Source: Tieghemostelium lacteum
Lineage: Eukaryota; Evosea; Eumycetozoa; Dictyosteliales; Raperosteliaceae
DNA length: 64,000 bases
Reading direction: 5' to 3'
Assembly (NCBI GenBank): GCA_001606155.1
Contig: LODT01000025.1
Coordinates: forward strand, 682,001 to 746,000
Positions 1 through 10,586 of this stretch are shown here, piece after piece. Each line of letters begins with the position of its first letter. The stretch's first letter is position 1. The translations under genes and the position numbers were made by a program. A model generated the notes under the pieces. That model was not told the origin of the DNA, made no database searches, and saw only the letters and a program-made list of their open reading frames with translations.

Positions 1-335
1 CTCCCACATTGTGCACTATGACAATCCAAGCACACTAAATTTAAATGATTAGAGTGAACCTCACACTTTACAATATTAAATTCATAGTCATAAATTAATT
101 TTAATCTATGACCTTCATGTTGTGTGATATTTGATGAGCATAGTATATCTTTACGTTGAATAAAACCACCATATGCAAATGCATTACATAGTTTTTTCTT
201 TTCATTATTACTATTATTATTTATATCTTTACTACTGGTGGTACTGTTTGTAATATTACTATTCATTGTACAGTTATTTGTATCTGTAGGTGTACTAATA
301 ATGAATGTTGGATTGAAATTATTTCCTATAACCAT
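1..335 (-). CDS. B-box zinc-finger protein, 5' part only (runs off left edge)
   Basis: Reading leftwards from an ATG whose first base is 335, the frame stays open to the window edge and gives about 111 residues. The first ~45 residues are Asn/Thr/Ser-rich, starting MVIGNNFNPTF. They are followed by a Cys/His module around residues 50-111 containing IVKCEVHSNHLNLVCLDC and then HSAQC. The spacing C-x2-H ... C-x2-C ... C is that of a B-box-type zinc finger. Dictyostelids have many proteins with an N-terminal B-box followed by coiled coil, FNIP, kelch or filamin repeats. The rest of this one lies outside the window, so its class cannot be decided. The function is unknown beyond likely zinc binding and protein-protein contact. 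The start is well placed after an AT-rich spacer. Confidence 0.7.
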   Translation of the reverse strand, partial: MVIGNNFNPTFIISTPTDTNNCTMNSNITNSTTSSKDINNNSNNEKKKLCNAFAYGGFIQRKDILCSSNITQHEGHRLKLIYDYEFNIVKCEVHSNHLNLVCLDCHSAQCG

Positions 336-752
336 CTTTTTCTTTATATATTTATATATCTGTATTAAATTTCAATATAATGGAAATAAAGAGAAAGACC
401 ACTTTCATAAAGAAATTTAAAGGGTGGTGTCGACTATTGAGGATACATCAACCTTTTTTAATAATTTACAAAAATAGAACATTATTTTCCTACCCACAAC
501 CACACTCTCTATTTTTGATAATTATTGTAAAAATTATGTGATCATTGTGTGTTGTGGTGGTGCATCTGGGAGCCTTTTTAATTAAAAATAAAAAATTTTT
601 ATAAACTTAGTAAAGTAGAATAGTGAACTGCCAACTTGATTTAATGGGATAAAAAAGAGATAGTACTACTCAAATGAGATTTTCTTGAATATTTAGTTTG
701 GCAATCAATATCCAAAAATAGTTATTGAATGTTGATTGGAATTTTATTTTAG
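336..752. other. Intergenic spacer
   Basis: 417 nt between the B-box gene start and the RBR gene stop, both on the minus strand. It holds the upstream region of the B-box gene and the 3' region of the RBR gene. Small GT-rich patches (tgtgtgttgtggtggtg near 546) are present. I see no gene or structured RNA. Confidence 0.5.
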
Positions 753-2528
753 TTATTTATCAGGATTACCATGTTGATTACACTTTGAGGTCATAAAATG
801 TTTGGTACCACTGATAAACTGTTTACATAGGAAACAAACATGTTTATAACATGTGAAACAAAATACATAGTTATTATTATCGTATTGATAAATTTTGTCA
901 CGACATTTGGTGCATTGAGTGTGACCTGTTGTTGAACGATAATAGAGCATTTGGTATCTGTGGTCATCTCTGGTGGTAGTTGGATGGAAATCACTGTCAA
1001 GGTCTTTAGGTAACTCAAAAAGTTGACAAACTGGATTATTTTTGAAATGTTCGTAACCACTAATGGGTTTAACACACACCCAACAGAACTTAGTTGAACA
1101 ATTGGCACATTGCATCTTATTACATCCTTCTGATTTCATAATGAGTGCAGAGCATTTTGGACAGTACCTTGTCTCACCTACAGGCACTAGTAATTGTTTG
1201 TTAGAGTTTCCTCTTGAGACAGTTCCACGACAACTCAAACCTGGATGAAAAGCCTTTCTACATCCCAAGCAAGTAGAGAAATAACAACTGAAACAGTAGC
1301 TACTGTTAGTAACCCTATCTATAAATGCCCAACCTTTTTCACAATTGATGCATTTGGTTTGCAGAGGGTCAAGCTGTTTTATAAGGAATTCATAACGTTC
1401 ATAGAGAGATGGGGTTGTGAACTTTTTAATGAGTCTCTGGTCAATAGGTTGAGTACATGTCAAATCAGTGCATTTGAGCATTTGAACTTTACCATCTTCA
1501 ATATTGACATTGATGAACATTTTCAAACATTCATTACACTGGTAATGCAGACATGTCAATAGGGTACATTCACTGGCAGGGTACTCTATATAACATATAG
1601 GACACTCATGGTTAACCAAAGAGAACTGAACTCTTGACTCATGTAAATTATGAGACAACAATGTTGGAAGTGTAGATAGAGTTGAAACCCAATCCATTTG
1701 ATGCTCCCATCTACATCTATTAGTCTCCCAGAACCTTTTCAATAGTGCATCTGGCTCCTCTTCTTCCTTTTCTTTCTTCTTCTCTTTCTCCTCTGGTGGT
1801 TGTTGTTCATCTAATTGACCATTATCAATCTCTCTTAGAACAGGTATTTGAGTAAGATACAATTCATTCTCAATTCCTAGAAATTGCATCATTTCATTCT
1901 TTATCCAATCAATATACTTGAATATTACAAATTCACCACTACTCCATTGACTGTCGAGATAGTCTACCACCTTATCCATTTGATCCAAGTTTAACCAACA
2001 TGATGATATCTTGAATCTTGGTGCAGATTCCATAGGGTAATCAACTGGAAGATCAAATTTCAAAGTCACAAATGGTAAACTTACAACAGGATAGCTAATA
2101 GTCTCTACTTTGCCATTACCAATAACAGTATTTTCATTATCTTCAACTACAGTATTGGTAGTAATAACATTGGTAGTAGTGCTTGTAGTGGTAGTAGTAG
2201 TTGTAGTGTTTACTGCCTCTTCGCCCTCTTGAGTGTTATCATTGCCAATATTTTCATTGGTATTGTTATTGTTGTTGCTATTGTTTTCATTTGATTGTAA
2301 TTCCTTTCTATTAACAATTAATTTAAATGAATCTTTTAGTAATACATTTATTTTAATCTATAAAACATGATTATTAGAATAATTATAAATGTAAGATGAT
2401 AATAATATTTAAATACAAACTTGATAATAGCTATATAAAGTGTTATCTTTATATAAAACTAAAGAATCGTCAAAAATTGATTTTAAAACTTGAATTTCTT
2501 GCTGTTGAAGCTCTAAAGATTCTCCCAT
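753..2528 (-). CDS. RNF14-like RWD + RBR (RING-IBR-RING) E3 ubiquitin ligase
   Basis: Two exons: 2421-2528 and 753-2357. The 63-nt intron 2358-2420 has GTTTGT...TATAG ends. Together they encode 570 aa. The N-terminus MGESLELQQQEIQVLKSIF continues over the junction into IKINVLLKDSF and looks like an RWD domain interrupted by a Thr/Asn-rich insertion (~residues 55-115). RING1 starts near residue 285 (CPICYIEYPASEC ... CLHYQCNEC). The IBR follows near 365 (CINCEKGW ... CFSCYFSTCLGC). RING2 lies near 440 (YCPKCSALI ... SEGCNKMQCANC ... FCWVC). By analogy with HHARI, the Cys of SEGCNKM would be the catalytic thioester cysteine. The stretch after RING2 (GYEHFKNNPVCQLF) matches the RNF14 type. Beyond it is another Cys-rich module (CTKC ... 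CFTCYKHVCFLC). RBR ligases pass ubiquitin from E2 to their own Cys and then to substrate. The substrate here is unknown. Confidence 0.87.
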
Positions 2529-2945
2529 TTCCTATCTCAAAGTATGTTATTGTGTGTGAATGTAAATTTAGAAATTTAAAGATTACATGTAATGATTTGA
2601 TTTCAACTTTGTAATTATATTTGAATTAAAAAAAAAAAAATTTTTAATTCATTCACTCATTTTTGATATCTATCTTGAGAAATTTCAAGAAAATGCAATT
2701 TGTGCTAAAAAGAAAAGAAAGATGGAAGTCTATCGTTTTAAGTTTTTTTTTGTATGAAGTTATATTTTATTTACAGTGTACTTTTTTTTATCTATATGAA
2801 AAAATAAAGTAGTTTTTTGGTTTGTTGATTTGTTTTTTTTGTTTTTTAACTAAAATGAATTAATTAATTGAAATAAAAATAATAATTTGACAATAAATAT
2901 TGAATTGATAATGATTTGCAACATTTAATACATTTTGATATTATC
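2529..2945. other. Intergenic spacer with poly-A/T
   Basis: 417 nt holding the promoter of the RBR gene and the 3' region of the next minus-strand gene. A 10-bp inverted repeat, GAATTAAAAA ... TTTTTAATTC, lies around 2624-2651. The rest is homopolymeric A/T. No gene seen. Confidence 0.5.
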
Positions 2946-3731
2946 TTAATGATGATGCAATTGTAAATTGTGACGATTTTTAAAGTTTTCTAACCAACCA
3001 GAAGAGGCTTTAAAAGAGTGATTGTTTAATTGCTTACTGAGTTCCAGAGCAAAATTCTTAATGGTTTCACCGTTCACCACCTCACCCTTTTGTTTGCATT
3101 CTTGGATTTTGTCAATGATTTGTTGTTCTTGTTCCATAGAAAAAGAAGCCTTAGGACCCTTATGGAGCTTCTTTAAATTCTTCTTGTTGAAACTTCTGTA
3201 CTTTTCGATATTGGATAACCAACGAGAAATAATACTTCTACTAATGTGGTACTTTTCGACAACATAGGACATGCCATGTTTATTCTTTTCGTCTAAGATT
3301 TCCAATTTTTTCGAGACTTCGTAGGATTTTCTTGGTTTTTTGAAACCAACCAGTTCCTGAGTATCACTGGGTGTTTTTGCAATTTTTACAAAATTTGGTG
3401 TTTGTACCTTGCTTTCATTTGAGGGTTCAATTTTAACATGTATATCGTGTTGATTCTGGTAGTCCATATAATTCCTATTACTGCTGAGTAAGGAAAGAAT
3501 CCTAATACCACTGTTACTATCGGTTAAACTTTGTCTAACAACATTATTATTATTATTAAAATTATTATTATTATTATTTGGTAATGTCGTTGTTGTTGTT
3601 GTTTGTGTGGTTGTTGTAGGTGTAAAATAGTGATGATGATGATGCTGCTGGATAGCTATATCGGTGTTTCTGCATCCTCCAATATTACTTGGATTGTATG
3701 AAGTAGGGTTTAATAAACATGCAATTTCCAT
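2946..3731 (-). CDS. CENP-B/psq-type helix-turn-helix DNA-binding protein, without transposase domain
   Basis: Single exon, 261 aa, ATG at 3731. Residues 1-75 are low complexity (His5, Thr-rich, Asn-rich). From about residue 130 the sequence PRKSYEVSKKLEILDEKNKH ... ISRSIISRWLSNIEKYRSF has the layout of a psq/CENP-B N-terminal helix-turn-helix. Residues ~190-258 (SFSMEQEQQIIDKIQECKQKG ... SSGWLENFKNRHNLQ) match a CENPB-type second HTH, including the characteristic GWLENFKNRHNL. In pogo/Tc5/jerky transposases these two domains precede a DDE nuclease. Here the protein stops right after the second HTH. It is therefore probably a domesticated or stand-alone DNA-binding factor in the nucleus. Target sites are unknown. 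Confidence 0.75.
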   Translation of the reverse strand: MEIACLLNPTSYNPSNIGGCRNTDIAIQQHHHHHYFTPTTTTQTTTTTTLPNNNNNNFNNNNNVVRQSLTDSNSGIRILSLLSSNRNYMDYQNQHDIHVKIEPSNESKVQTPNFVKIAKTPSDTQELVGFKKPRKSYEVSKKLEILDEKNKHGMSYVVEKYHISRSIISRWLSNIEKYRSFNKKNLKKLHKGPKASFSMEQEQQIIDKIQECKQKGEVVNGETIKNFALELSKQLNNHSFKASSGWLENFKNRHNLQLHHH

Positions 3732-4308
3732 TTTATTATTATTCGTATATAAGTGTCTATATTTATAGTAGTTGTTTAAGCTTTGATTAATTAAAAAAAT
3801 GAAAATAAAAAAAAAATTTTTAATTAAAACAACTTAAAAAATTTCTCATTTTTTTCACCGAAATGTTTTTTTAGAAATTTTGTCTACACAATGATTCACA
3901 TGTTCCTGAATTTTTGATATTTGATATTAAGCAATGATACGTATTCAATAATATGTTTTTTTTTAAACTTAAAAATATACTATGCTTATAACACTCTCTA
4001 TAAGTCATTATGTAGTGTTAATGTGGTATTTATTTTTAATGTGTGTGTTTATAACAAGTTGTAAAATTTACACACTACAAATCTATTCTAAAATTATTTA
4101 TCCTCTTTTGGTAAATAGATAGAAGAATAGAAGTTTTAAACTTTTTCCACTAAACATTCCTTAGGTGGTATGTTAGTGCAGTTTAAGTGAACATACCCTT
4201 TTCAATTGACCAGGGTTAAAATAACAATTTTGGATGAACTGTAAAGGAAATTTCATTTTATTTTAAACAAAATATCTAAAAAAAAAAAACTTTTATTTTT
4301 TGAAAAAT
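3732..4308. other. Intergenic spacer
   Basis: 577 nt upstream of the CENP-B-type gene and downstream of the GRAM gene. It contains poly-A/T runs and a loose inverted pair, GTGTGT (near 4043) / ACACAC (near 4070). I see no ORF with coding character and no RNA gene. Confidence 0.45.
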
Positions 4309-5692
4309 TTAAAACATTCCAAAGCAACAACTTCTATATTTGGTTTTGGTTTCTTGTGTTTGTGATGTTTCTTTCTTATTTACATTATCAACTTTTGGTA
4401 TTACATTGTCTACTTTTTCAAGTCTATTACCAATTTTATTTGTATTTTGTTGTGGTTGATTTACAATTGGTGGTTTTGATGTGGTTGTTGGTGTTGTAGT
4501 AGTTACCGATGTGGAGGTAGTGGGTGGTGTGCTATTATTATTTGAACTATTTTGTCTAGAGTGTTGTTTGGGTGTTGACGAAGTTGGTGTGGTTGTAGTG
4601 GTTGTAGTAGTGGTAGCAGTACTTATTTGTTGTTGATTTAAATTATCACTATTTTGTCTAGAGTGTACTTTTTTAAATATAGGCTGAGAATTATTATTAT
4701 TATCACTATTTTGTCTAGAATGTCTTTTAGTTTTCTCTAATGTGTCTTGTAGTTGATTAACATCTAATGAATTTCTCTTATTATCATGACTAGCTAGATC
4801 ATTATTTGATCCTGATCTTGAAAGATTAAGATTAGGAGTAGAAGGTAAAGATGTAGTATCTAACTTTGCCTTTTCATGTAAATCTGTAAGCTCTTGAAAA
4901 GTTTCATCTCTATTTTGAAATGTTGAAAATTTATACTAAAAAACAAAACAAAACATACAATTAATATTAAAAGAATATATATCATGATAAAGTTCAAATA
5001 CTTACATGTTCAGTAGTAGTTGATATAATGATGACTTTGGTTTTCTCTTTTTCAATAGATGTTATATTACGAAGTTTAACAATTCTCTTGGTTGATGAGG
5101 TTAAAAAGGAAGAATAAAAACATAAATAATTTTGGGTGATAAAAAGTTTTCCATAGTGTTTGAATTTCACAGTGGATTTGAGTGAACATGATTCCTCAAG
5201 TTGAATAACCTCACTTTCAGGTAACTGAAAATGTTTGTGAATGGATTTCTGATTGATAGGTGCCTTTGAATGACTGGTTGTCACTGACTGTTGTGACAAA
5301 TTCAAACGACTACCAGGTTGATTTCCAGTGAGTTCCCATTGACCTTCGATAAGAAGGTATACAGACTCGTTTTGTTTGAAATGGAAGGTAATAGGTTTAC
5401 CAGTTTTGGTAGTGACTCTGACTCCACCATTCTTCTCCAAATTGTCAACTTGTGAAATTTGGTTGAATGCCAATACCTTCTTTTTAGTCCCCATTCCAAT
5501 ACCAGTTGAACTGAAACATATATGTTCTTCTGTTATAATCATCTCACCATTTCTAGACTTCTTTCTACACTTAATTACAAAGAGTACCTTTTCCTGTGGA
5601 TCCAAATGAAATTTCTTGTGAACTTTTTGGTCTTGTTCAGAGTCTATATTAGGTGAAGATGTTGGTGACTTAGATTTATCTTTTTTTCCCAT
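4309..5692 (-). CDS. Double GRAM-domain protein with low-complexity tail
   Basis: Two exons, 5006-5692 and 4309-4935. The 70-nt intron 4936-5005 (GTAAGT...TTTAG) falls inside the second GRAM domain, and the product is 437 aa. GRAM 1 spans roughly residues 28-115 (FHLDPQEKVLFVIKCRKK ... GEMIITEEHICFSS). GRAM 2 spans ~152-247 (FQLPESEVIQLEESCSLK ... GKLFITQNYLCFYSS ... FSTFQNRDETFQEL). The splice is supported because it restores the conserved F-x-x-RDE-x-F end of the domain. GRAM domains bind membrane phosphoinositides or other lipids. The tail is Asn/Thr-rich and carries three copies of HSRQNS, and the protein ends RSCCFGMF. No enzymatic domain is present, so a membrane-associated adaptor role is inferred. 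Confidence 0.85.
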
Positions 5693-6149
5693 TATCTGAA
5701 ATTCTAATCAATGTAATAATATTTTTAATAATTTGAAAAATAAAAAATTAAATTAAAAAAAAATGTTTTAGCAGTTTATTTGAGTGGAAATTAAATCAAA
5801 GAAACGAATTTTTTGAATTCTGATTCGATAGATTGATTTCATACTCTGGAACCAGGAAATATTATCTATCAAACATTTAATTTATTAATATTAATAAATT
5901 ATATGAATTGTTATATTTAAATTTATCAATACCCCTTTTAGAATAGGAGGGTCGAAATTTCATAGGGTGTAAAATTTCATAGGAAATTTTTTTTTCAGAT
6001 ATTTATCAATCTCCTATTACCACTGTTGTTCTAAATCAAACTGGTGCAACTCACTTTAAATCAATAATTTTTTTTTGTTGATATTTATTTTATAGAAATA
6101 CCTAATCTATTAGAATAATAATTATTTATTAGAAAATTGTGTTAGGGGA
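5693..6149. promoter_or_regulatory. Divergent promoter region, GRAM gene / alpha-amylase
   Basis: 457 nt between divergent starts at 5692 (minus) and 6150 (plus). It must hold both promoters. A short direct repeat aaatttcatagg occurs twice, about 16 nt apart, around 5953-5982, next to a GC-richer patch (ataggagggtcg). Poly-T runs resemble dictyostelid core promoters. No factor site is identified with confidence. Confidence 0.35.
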
Positions 6150-7547
6150 ATGAAATATCAATTATTATTTTTTATATTAGTAGTTAGTTTGTGTAGAGGT
6201 GGTACACCTGATGATTGGAGTCAAAGAACTATATATCAATTGCTTACAGATAGATTTAGTCAGACTATAAACGAGTCAACACCATGTGCCAATTTATCGG
6301 GTTACTGTGGTGGTACATTTGAAGGTGTTGCCAATCATTTAGATTATATACAGTCCATGGGTTTTGATGCTATTTGGATAAGTCCAGTTGTTACTAATAC
6401 TCCTGGTGGATATCATGGGTATTGGCAACAGGATATATATACCGTGAATAGTAACTTTGGTAGCAGTAAGGATCTAGAGGAGATGATTAGTCAGTGTCAC
6501 CAAAGAGGTATTTATGTGATGTTGGATGTGGTTGCTAATCATGTTGGGCCTGTAAACTACGATTATTCAAGTATTGTTCCATTTAACGAACCAACACATT
6601 ACCATAACTGTTCGGATTGTCCATCGCAGTGTACTATTGACAATTTTAACGATCAACCTCAGGTTGAGTTATGTCGTTTGGCAGGTCTTCCAGACTTGGA
6701 TCAAGATAATCCATTTGTATTGGAGACTCTTTTGACATGGATAAAGAATATGACTAGTTTTTATCAATTTGATGGTCTGAGAATTGATACTGTTCCAGAG
6801 GTACACGAAACTTTCTGGACTTTGTATAACGAGGCTGCTGGTTGTTATGCAGTAGGTGAGGTTTACAATGGTGATGTTAGTTATGTCAGTTATTATCAGA
6901 ATTACTTGGATGCTGTGTTGTCTTATCCAATGTTTTTCACTTTGAGAAATGTATTTGCAAGTCAACAGTCTCTCTATCAACTGCAATCTACCATTCAAGA
7001 ATACCAATCATCATTCAAGAATATGTCTCTTTTGGGTACATTTATTGACAATCACGATCAAGTACGTTTCCTTAATGTCCAACCAGACTACATGCTCTAC
7101 CAAAACGCCATTACCTATGTATTAATGGCAGAAGGTATACCAATTATCTACTATGGAACTGAGCAGGGATTCGATGGTAGTGCAGATCCAAATAATCGTG
7201 AACCTCTATGGACTAGTGAATTTAATCAACAAGCTACACTATATCAACTGATTAAAACTATTAACGAATTTCGTGCTCAGTATCCAGTCTATGGATCCTC
7301 TCAAATTCAACGTTATTGTGATGATACTTTTTACGCATTCACACGTGGTCAAATTTTTGTTGCATTGACAAACGGAGGTTCTGATCAATATCAAATCTCT
7401 AGAAATATTACATTCCATCCTTATGATGATGGAACTACTCTATGCAATATATTCTATCCTACTGTTGATTGTATTACAGTTGCTAATGGTCAATTTACAA
7501 TCTATCTAGACCATGGTGAGTCAAAAATCTATAATCCTGTACAATAA
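6150..7547 (+). CDS. Secreted alpha-amylase, glycoside hydrolase family 13 (fungal/TAKA type)
   Basis: Single exon, 465 aa. An N-terminal signal peptide (MKYQLLFFILVVSLCRGG) precedes a complete GH13 barrel. Family motifs are intact: DVVANHVG (region I), DGLRIDT with the nucleophile Asp near 213, GEVYNGD with the acid/base Glu near 237, and FIDNHDQ with the third acidic residue near 303. The opening WSQRTIYQLLTDRFSQ and the paired cysteines (SGYCGGTFEG, CSDCPSQCTID) match the Aspergillus-type subgroup. Length fits the catalytic core plus C-terminal beta domain. No starch-binding domain is visible. It should hydrolyse alpha-1,4-glucans outside the cell or in the lysosome/phagosome during bacterial feeding. 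The stop is followed by AATAAA-type polyadenylation signals. Confidence 0.93.
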   Translation: MKYQLLFFILVVSLCRGGTPDDWSQRTIYQLLTDRFSQTINESTPCANLSGYCGGTFEGVANHLDYIQSMGFDAIWISPVVTNTPGGYHGYWQQDIYTVNSNFGSSKDLEEMISQCHQRGIYVMLDVVANHVGPVNYDYSSIVPFNEPTHYHNCSDCPSQCTIDNFNDQPQVELCRLAGLPDLDQDNPFVLETLLTWIKNMTSFYQFDGLRIDTVPEVHETFWTLYNEAAGCYAVGEVYNGDVSYVSYYQNYLDAVLSYPMFFTLRNVFASQQSLYQLQSTIQEYQSSFKNMSLLGTFIDNHDQVRFLNVQPDYMLYQNAITYVLMAEGIPIIYYGTEQGFDGSADPNNREPLWTSEFNQQATLYQLIKTINEFRAQYPVYGSSQIQRYCDDTFYAFTRGQIFVALTNGGSDQYQISRNITFHPYDDGTTLCNIFYPTVDCITVANGQFTIYLDHGESKIYNPVQ

Positions 7548-7723
7548 ATAAATTTCAAATAAATAAAAAAAATTAAATAATATTAAAATTATATTATTAT
7601 GTGTTGATGTATGTAAATTATCTTTTATTGTTCAACCGAACTGTTTTCTCACACTTAGAGGAAACTGATGTAGAATTTTATTTTTTTTTTTTTAAATTTT
7701 TATTTTTATAAACAGGGCAGCAT

Positions 7724-9493
7724 ATGTCATTATCACAAAGTGCCACTAATAATATAGCAAGAGCTAAAGAGCTCTTTAAAAAATTAAAAGAAGAAGATAC
7801 ATCAAATAAATGGTGTTTTGAATGTAAAGCTGCTAATCCACAATGGGCATCAGTAACTTATGGTATTTTTATTTGTTTAGAATGTTCAGGTGTTCATAGA
7901 GGTTTAGGTGTTCATTTAAGGTAACCTATTATACTAATTAGTATTTTTACTTTGGTAGATTGGTATTAATATTTTAAAATTGAAATTAGTTTTGTAAGAA
8001 GTCTTACAATGGATCAGTGGTCTGATAAACAATTGGAAATGATGATTGCAGGTGGTAATAATAATTGTAAAGAATTTTTCAAGAAACACGGTGTACCTGA
8101 GGATGCAACTATAAAGAATAAATATTCAACTAGAGGTGCTGCACTTTATAAGGATAAGATATCAGCAATGGCCGAATCAAAAGTTTGGAAAGAACCTGAA
8201 CCACAAGAAGAGAGAAAAAAGAATACTTCATCATCATCAACTAGTAGTAGTGGTAGTAAATCATCTTCTAGTACTGTAAAGAAACCACAAGGATTTGGAG
8301 ATTGGGATAATTGGGATGAAAGTCCAAATAACAAATCACATTCAGGTAGTAGTAAAACTAAAAAGTTGAATAACAGTGGAAGTGGATTTGGTAGTTTTGA
8401 TTCAGATGACTCACCACAACAGCAACCAACTTATTCTACTAGTAGTAGTAAATTAAAATCCTCAAGAGAGGAGACATCTAATTATAGATCATCTTCACCA
8501 TCAACTCCATCCAAATCATCATATAGTAGTAGTGGAAACAGTAGCAGTGGAGGTGGATACAGTGACAATCGTCTAAAGGATTATTCAAATGCAAAGTCAA
8601 TCTCTTCATCACATTTTTATGGTGACGATGATAATAGTTATAACAGTGGTGGAAGCTCAAACTATAATAGAGGTGGTGGAGGTGGAGGTTACAATGGCTA
8701 CAATGGAGGTGGTGGTGGAGGAGGTTATAATACATCATCTTACAACTCCACTTTGGATTATGGTTTATCTTTAATAGGTGATGGTATTAGTAAATTATCA
8801 ACTGTTGCCAATGTAGTTTCAAATAAGGTTCAAGATGGTACATTACTATCTGACACATCAACATTTATTTCAGCATACATACAAAAAGCAAAAGGTGCCT
8901 TATCAGAGGGTGATTATAGTTATAATGGTAATGGTAATGGTGGTGGAGGTTACAACAGTAATAACAGAAACGATAAAAACGCAATCTATGATCAATATAC
9001 AGGTGTAAATGCCAATGGTTATAAAAACAGTCCATTCAATTCCAAACTACCTTCATCTTTAAACTCTTCTGGTTCCTCTAATAGCTCACCATCTTTAAAT
9101 TCCTCTAAAAATGGACAACAGAAAAAGAATATCTCTGAAGAGGAGTTTGTAGGTTGGGATGTTGATGAGGGTTCTGATAAAGACGATTCAGATGAAGAAA
9201 ACAATTTCAAATCATCAAAAAAACCATCTCAAAACAACAACAAAAAATCAACAAAAACCTATGAATCTGATGACAGTGAACCTGAAGAAAGACCAGTTAA
9301 AAATATAAATAATAAAAAACCAACAAAACAACAACCAGAAGAAGAGGAAGAGGAAGAAGACACTTGGGTTTGGAAAGAAGAAACCCCAAAAAAATCATCA
9401 TCAAGTGAATCTTCAACAAAATCAAAAAGCTCCAGTGTAACTCCAAGTAAACCAAAATCAAAGCAAATTGCTGAATGGGATGGTGATTGGTAA
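7724..9493 (+). CDS. ArfGAP1-like Arf GTPase-activating protein
   Basis: Two exons, 7724-7920 and 7990-9493. The 69-nt intron (GTAACC...TTAG) splits the codon in [15 protein letters not shown], giving 566 aa. The N-terminal zinc finger is C-x2-C-x16-C-x2-C (Cys31, 34, 51, 54) followed by [10 protein letters not shown], whose Arg (~59) is the arginine finger. The middle is Ser/Gly-rich low complexity. [10 protein letters not shown] and an amphipathic region near residues 315-355 ([40 protein letters not shown]) resemble the ArfGAP1 membrane-sensing region. The protein ends in EWDGDW, a Trp-acidic-Trp motif of the kind that binds delta-COP. It probably stimulates GTP hydrolysis by Arf1 on Golgi COPI membranes. 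An acceptor-like ...TTTATAAACAG just before the start suggests a possible 5'-UTR intron. Confidence 0.88.
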
Positions 9494-9669
9494 AGTTCAA
9501 CAACAAAAAAGATCTATTCCTCAATTGGAATTTGGTTTTTACTAAAAAACATTATCATCATTCACATCAATAACATTCACAACTAGGATTCCCAAATTAA
9601 ATAAATAATTTTGTTTTATATACAAATAGAAAATGTTATACATTTATTTACAATTTTGATGGAGGATTA

Positions 9670-10467
9670 TTAGAAACATTTAACTTTTTTCTCTTGGGCT
9701 ATCTGGTTTTTTTCTCTCACTACCTTATTAATTTCTTCTGAAAATATTGTTAATTCCTTTCTGATTTGTTGTATTTGTAGATATTCTTTTGAATCAATTT
9801 CAGTAAATTTCATGAGTTCATCAAAAAGTAATTTGTATCTTGGTACTCTTGAGACTGGTGTAATTAATAAACTTGCTAATGGTATTGAAGAACCACACTC
9901 TATTGCCATTTTCTATTTATAAAAGGTTAGCTAGCTTCACATTGATCAATAATTGGTTTGAAATATTCTTACCTCTATCAATATATGAAATTCAGTAGAT
10001 GCGTCTTTTTTTCTCAACTTTTGTGCAGCATCTTCGTAACCTAAAACATATTCTCTGTAAATTTGTAAATGAGGAACAAATGATAGAAATGATTCAATAA
10101 CACCTTGTAAAGTTTCATTATGTTTGATAAAACTAAACATTGTTTGATGTGCATACAATATACTTGGAAAATTTTGGAATATAATATCTATATTCTTATT
10201 AGATATCACAGGTTTATCTATCCTTTTTAAAGGTATCATAAAATGCTATTATGTATTGGTTAATTATACTTTTAAATTTATTTAATAGCATATACACTTT
10301 ACATTAACAACATTATCTAGATATTTAACATATAAACGCTCAGTATCTATAATTTCTTTTAATACTCTGTCTCTTTTAAATTTTAAAACTTTTAAAGTTT
10401 TAAAGTTTTTCCTATTAATCCAACTTTTAATTAATCCACCTAATAATTCTTTTTGACTGTAATTCAT
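9670..10467 (-). CDS. Small RhoGEF consisting almost only of a DH (Dbl-homology) domain
   Basis: Three exons, 10303-10467, 9973-10245 and 9670-9912, with introns of 57 and 60 nt; all junctions are phase 0. The product is 226 aa. Conserved DH elements are in order: CR1 near residue 31 (FKRDRVLKEIIDTERLYVKYL, crossing into HFMIPLKR), and CR3 after the second junction (ASLLITPVSRVPRYKLLFDEL), matching the family pattern of L-x-x-P-x-Q-R-x-x-R-Y. No PH or other domain fits in the remaining length. DH domains catalyse GDP/GTP exchange on Rho/Rac. The gene lies 119 nt downstream of the formin gene on the same strand, a suggestive neighbour but not evidence of joint control. The third-exon donor and acceptor are inferred by eye. 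Confidence 0.82.
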
Positions 10468-10586
10468 GTTGTTTATTTTTAAAAATAGATATTATTTTAT
10501 TTTAAAAAACAATTTAATTAAACTAAATTTCCTATTTATTTCTTCAAGTACAATTTAAATTAAATTTGGTTTTTATAAAGTGTTTA

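Noticed and set aside
2396-2614. Plus-strand open frame
   Set aside because: Antisense to the first exon and intron of the RBR ligase, whose RWD start is clearly readable on the minus strand.
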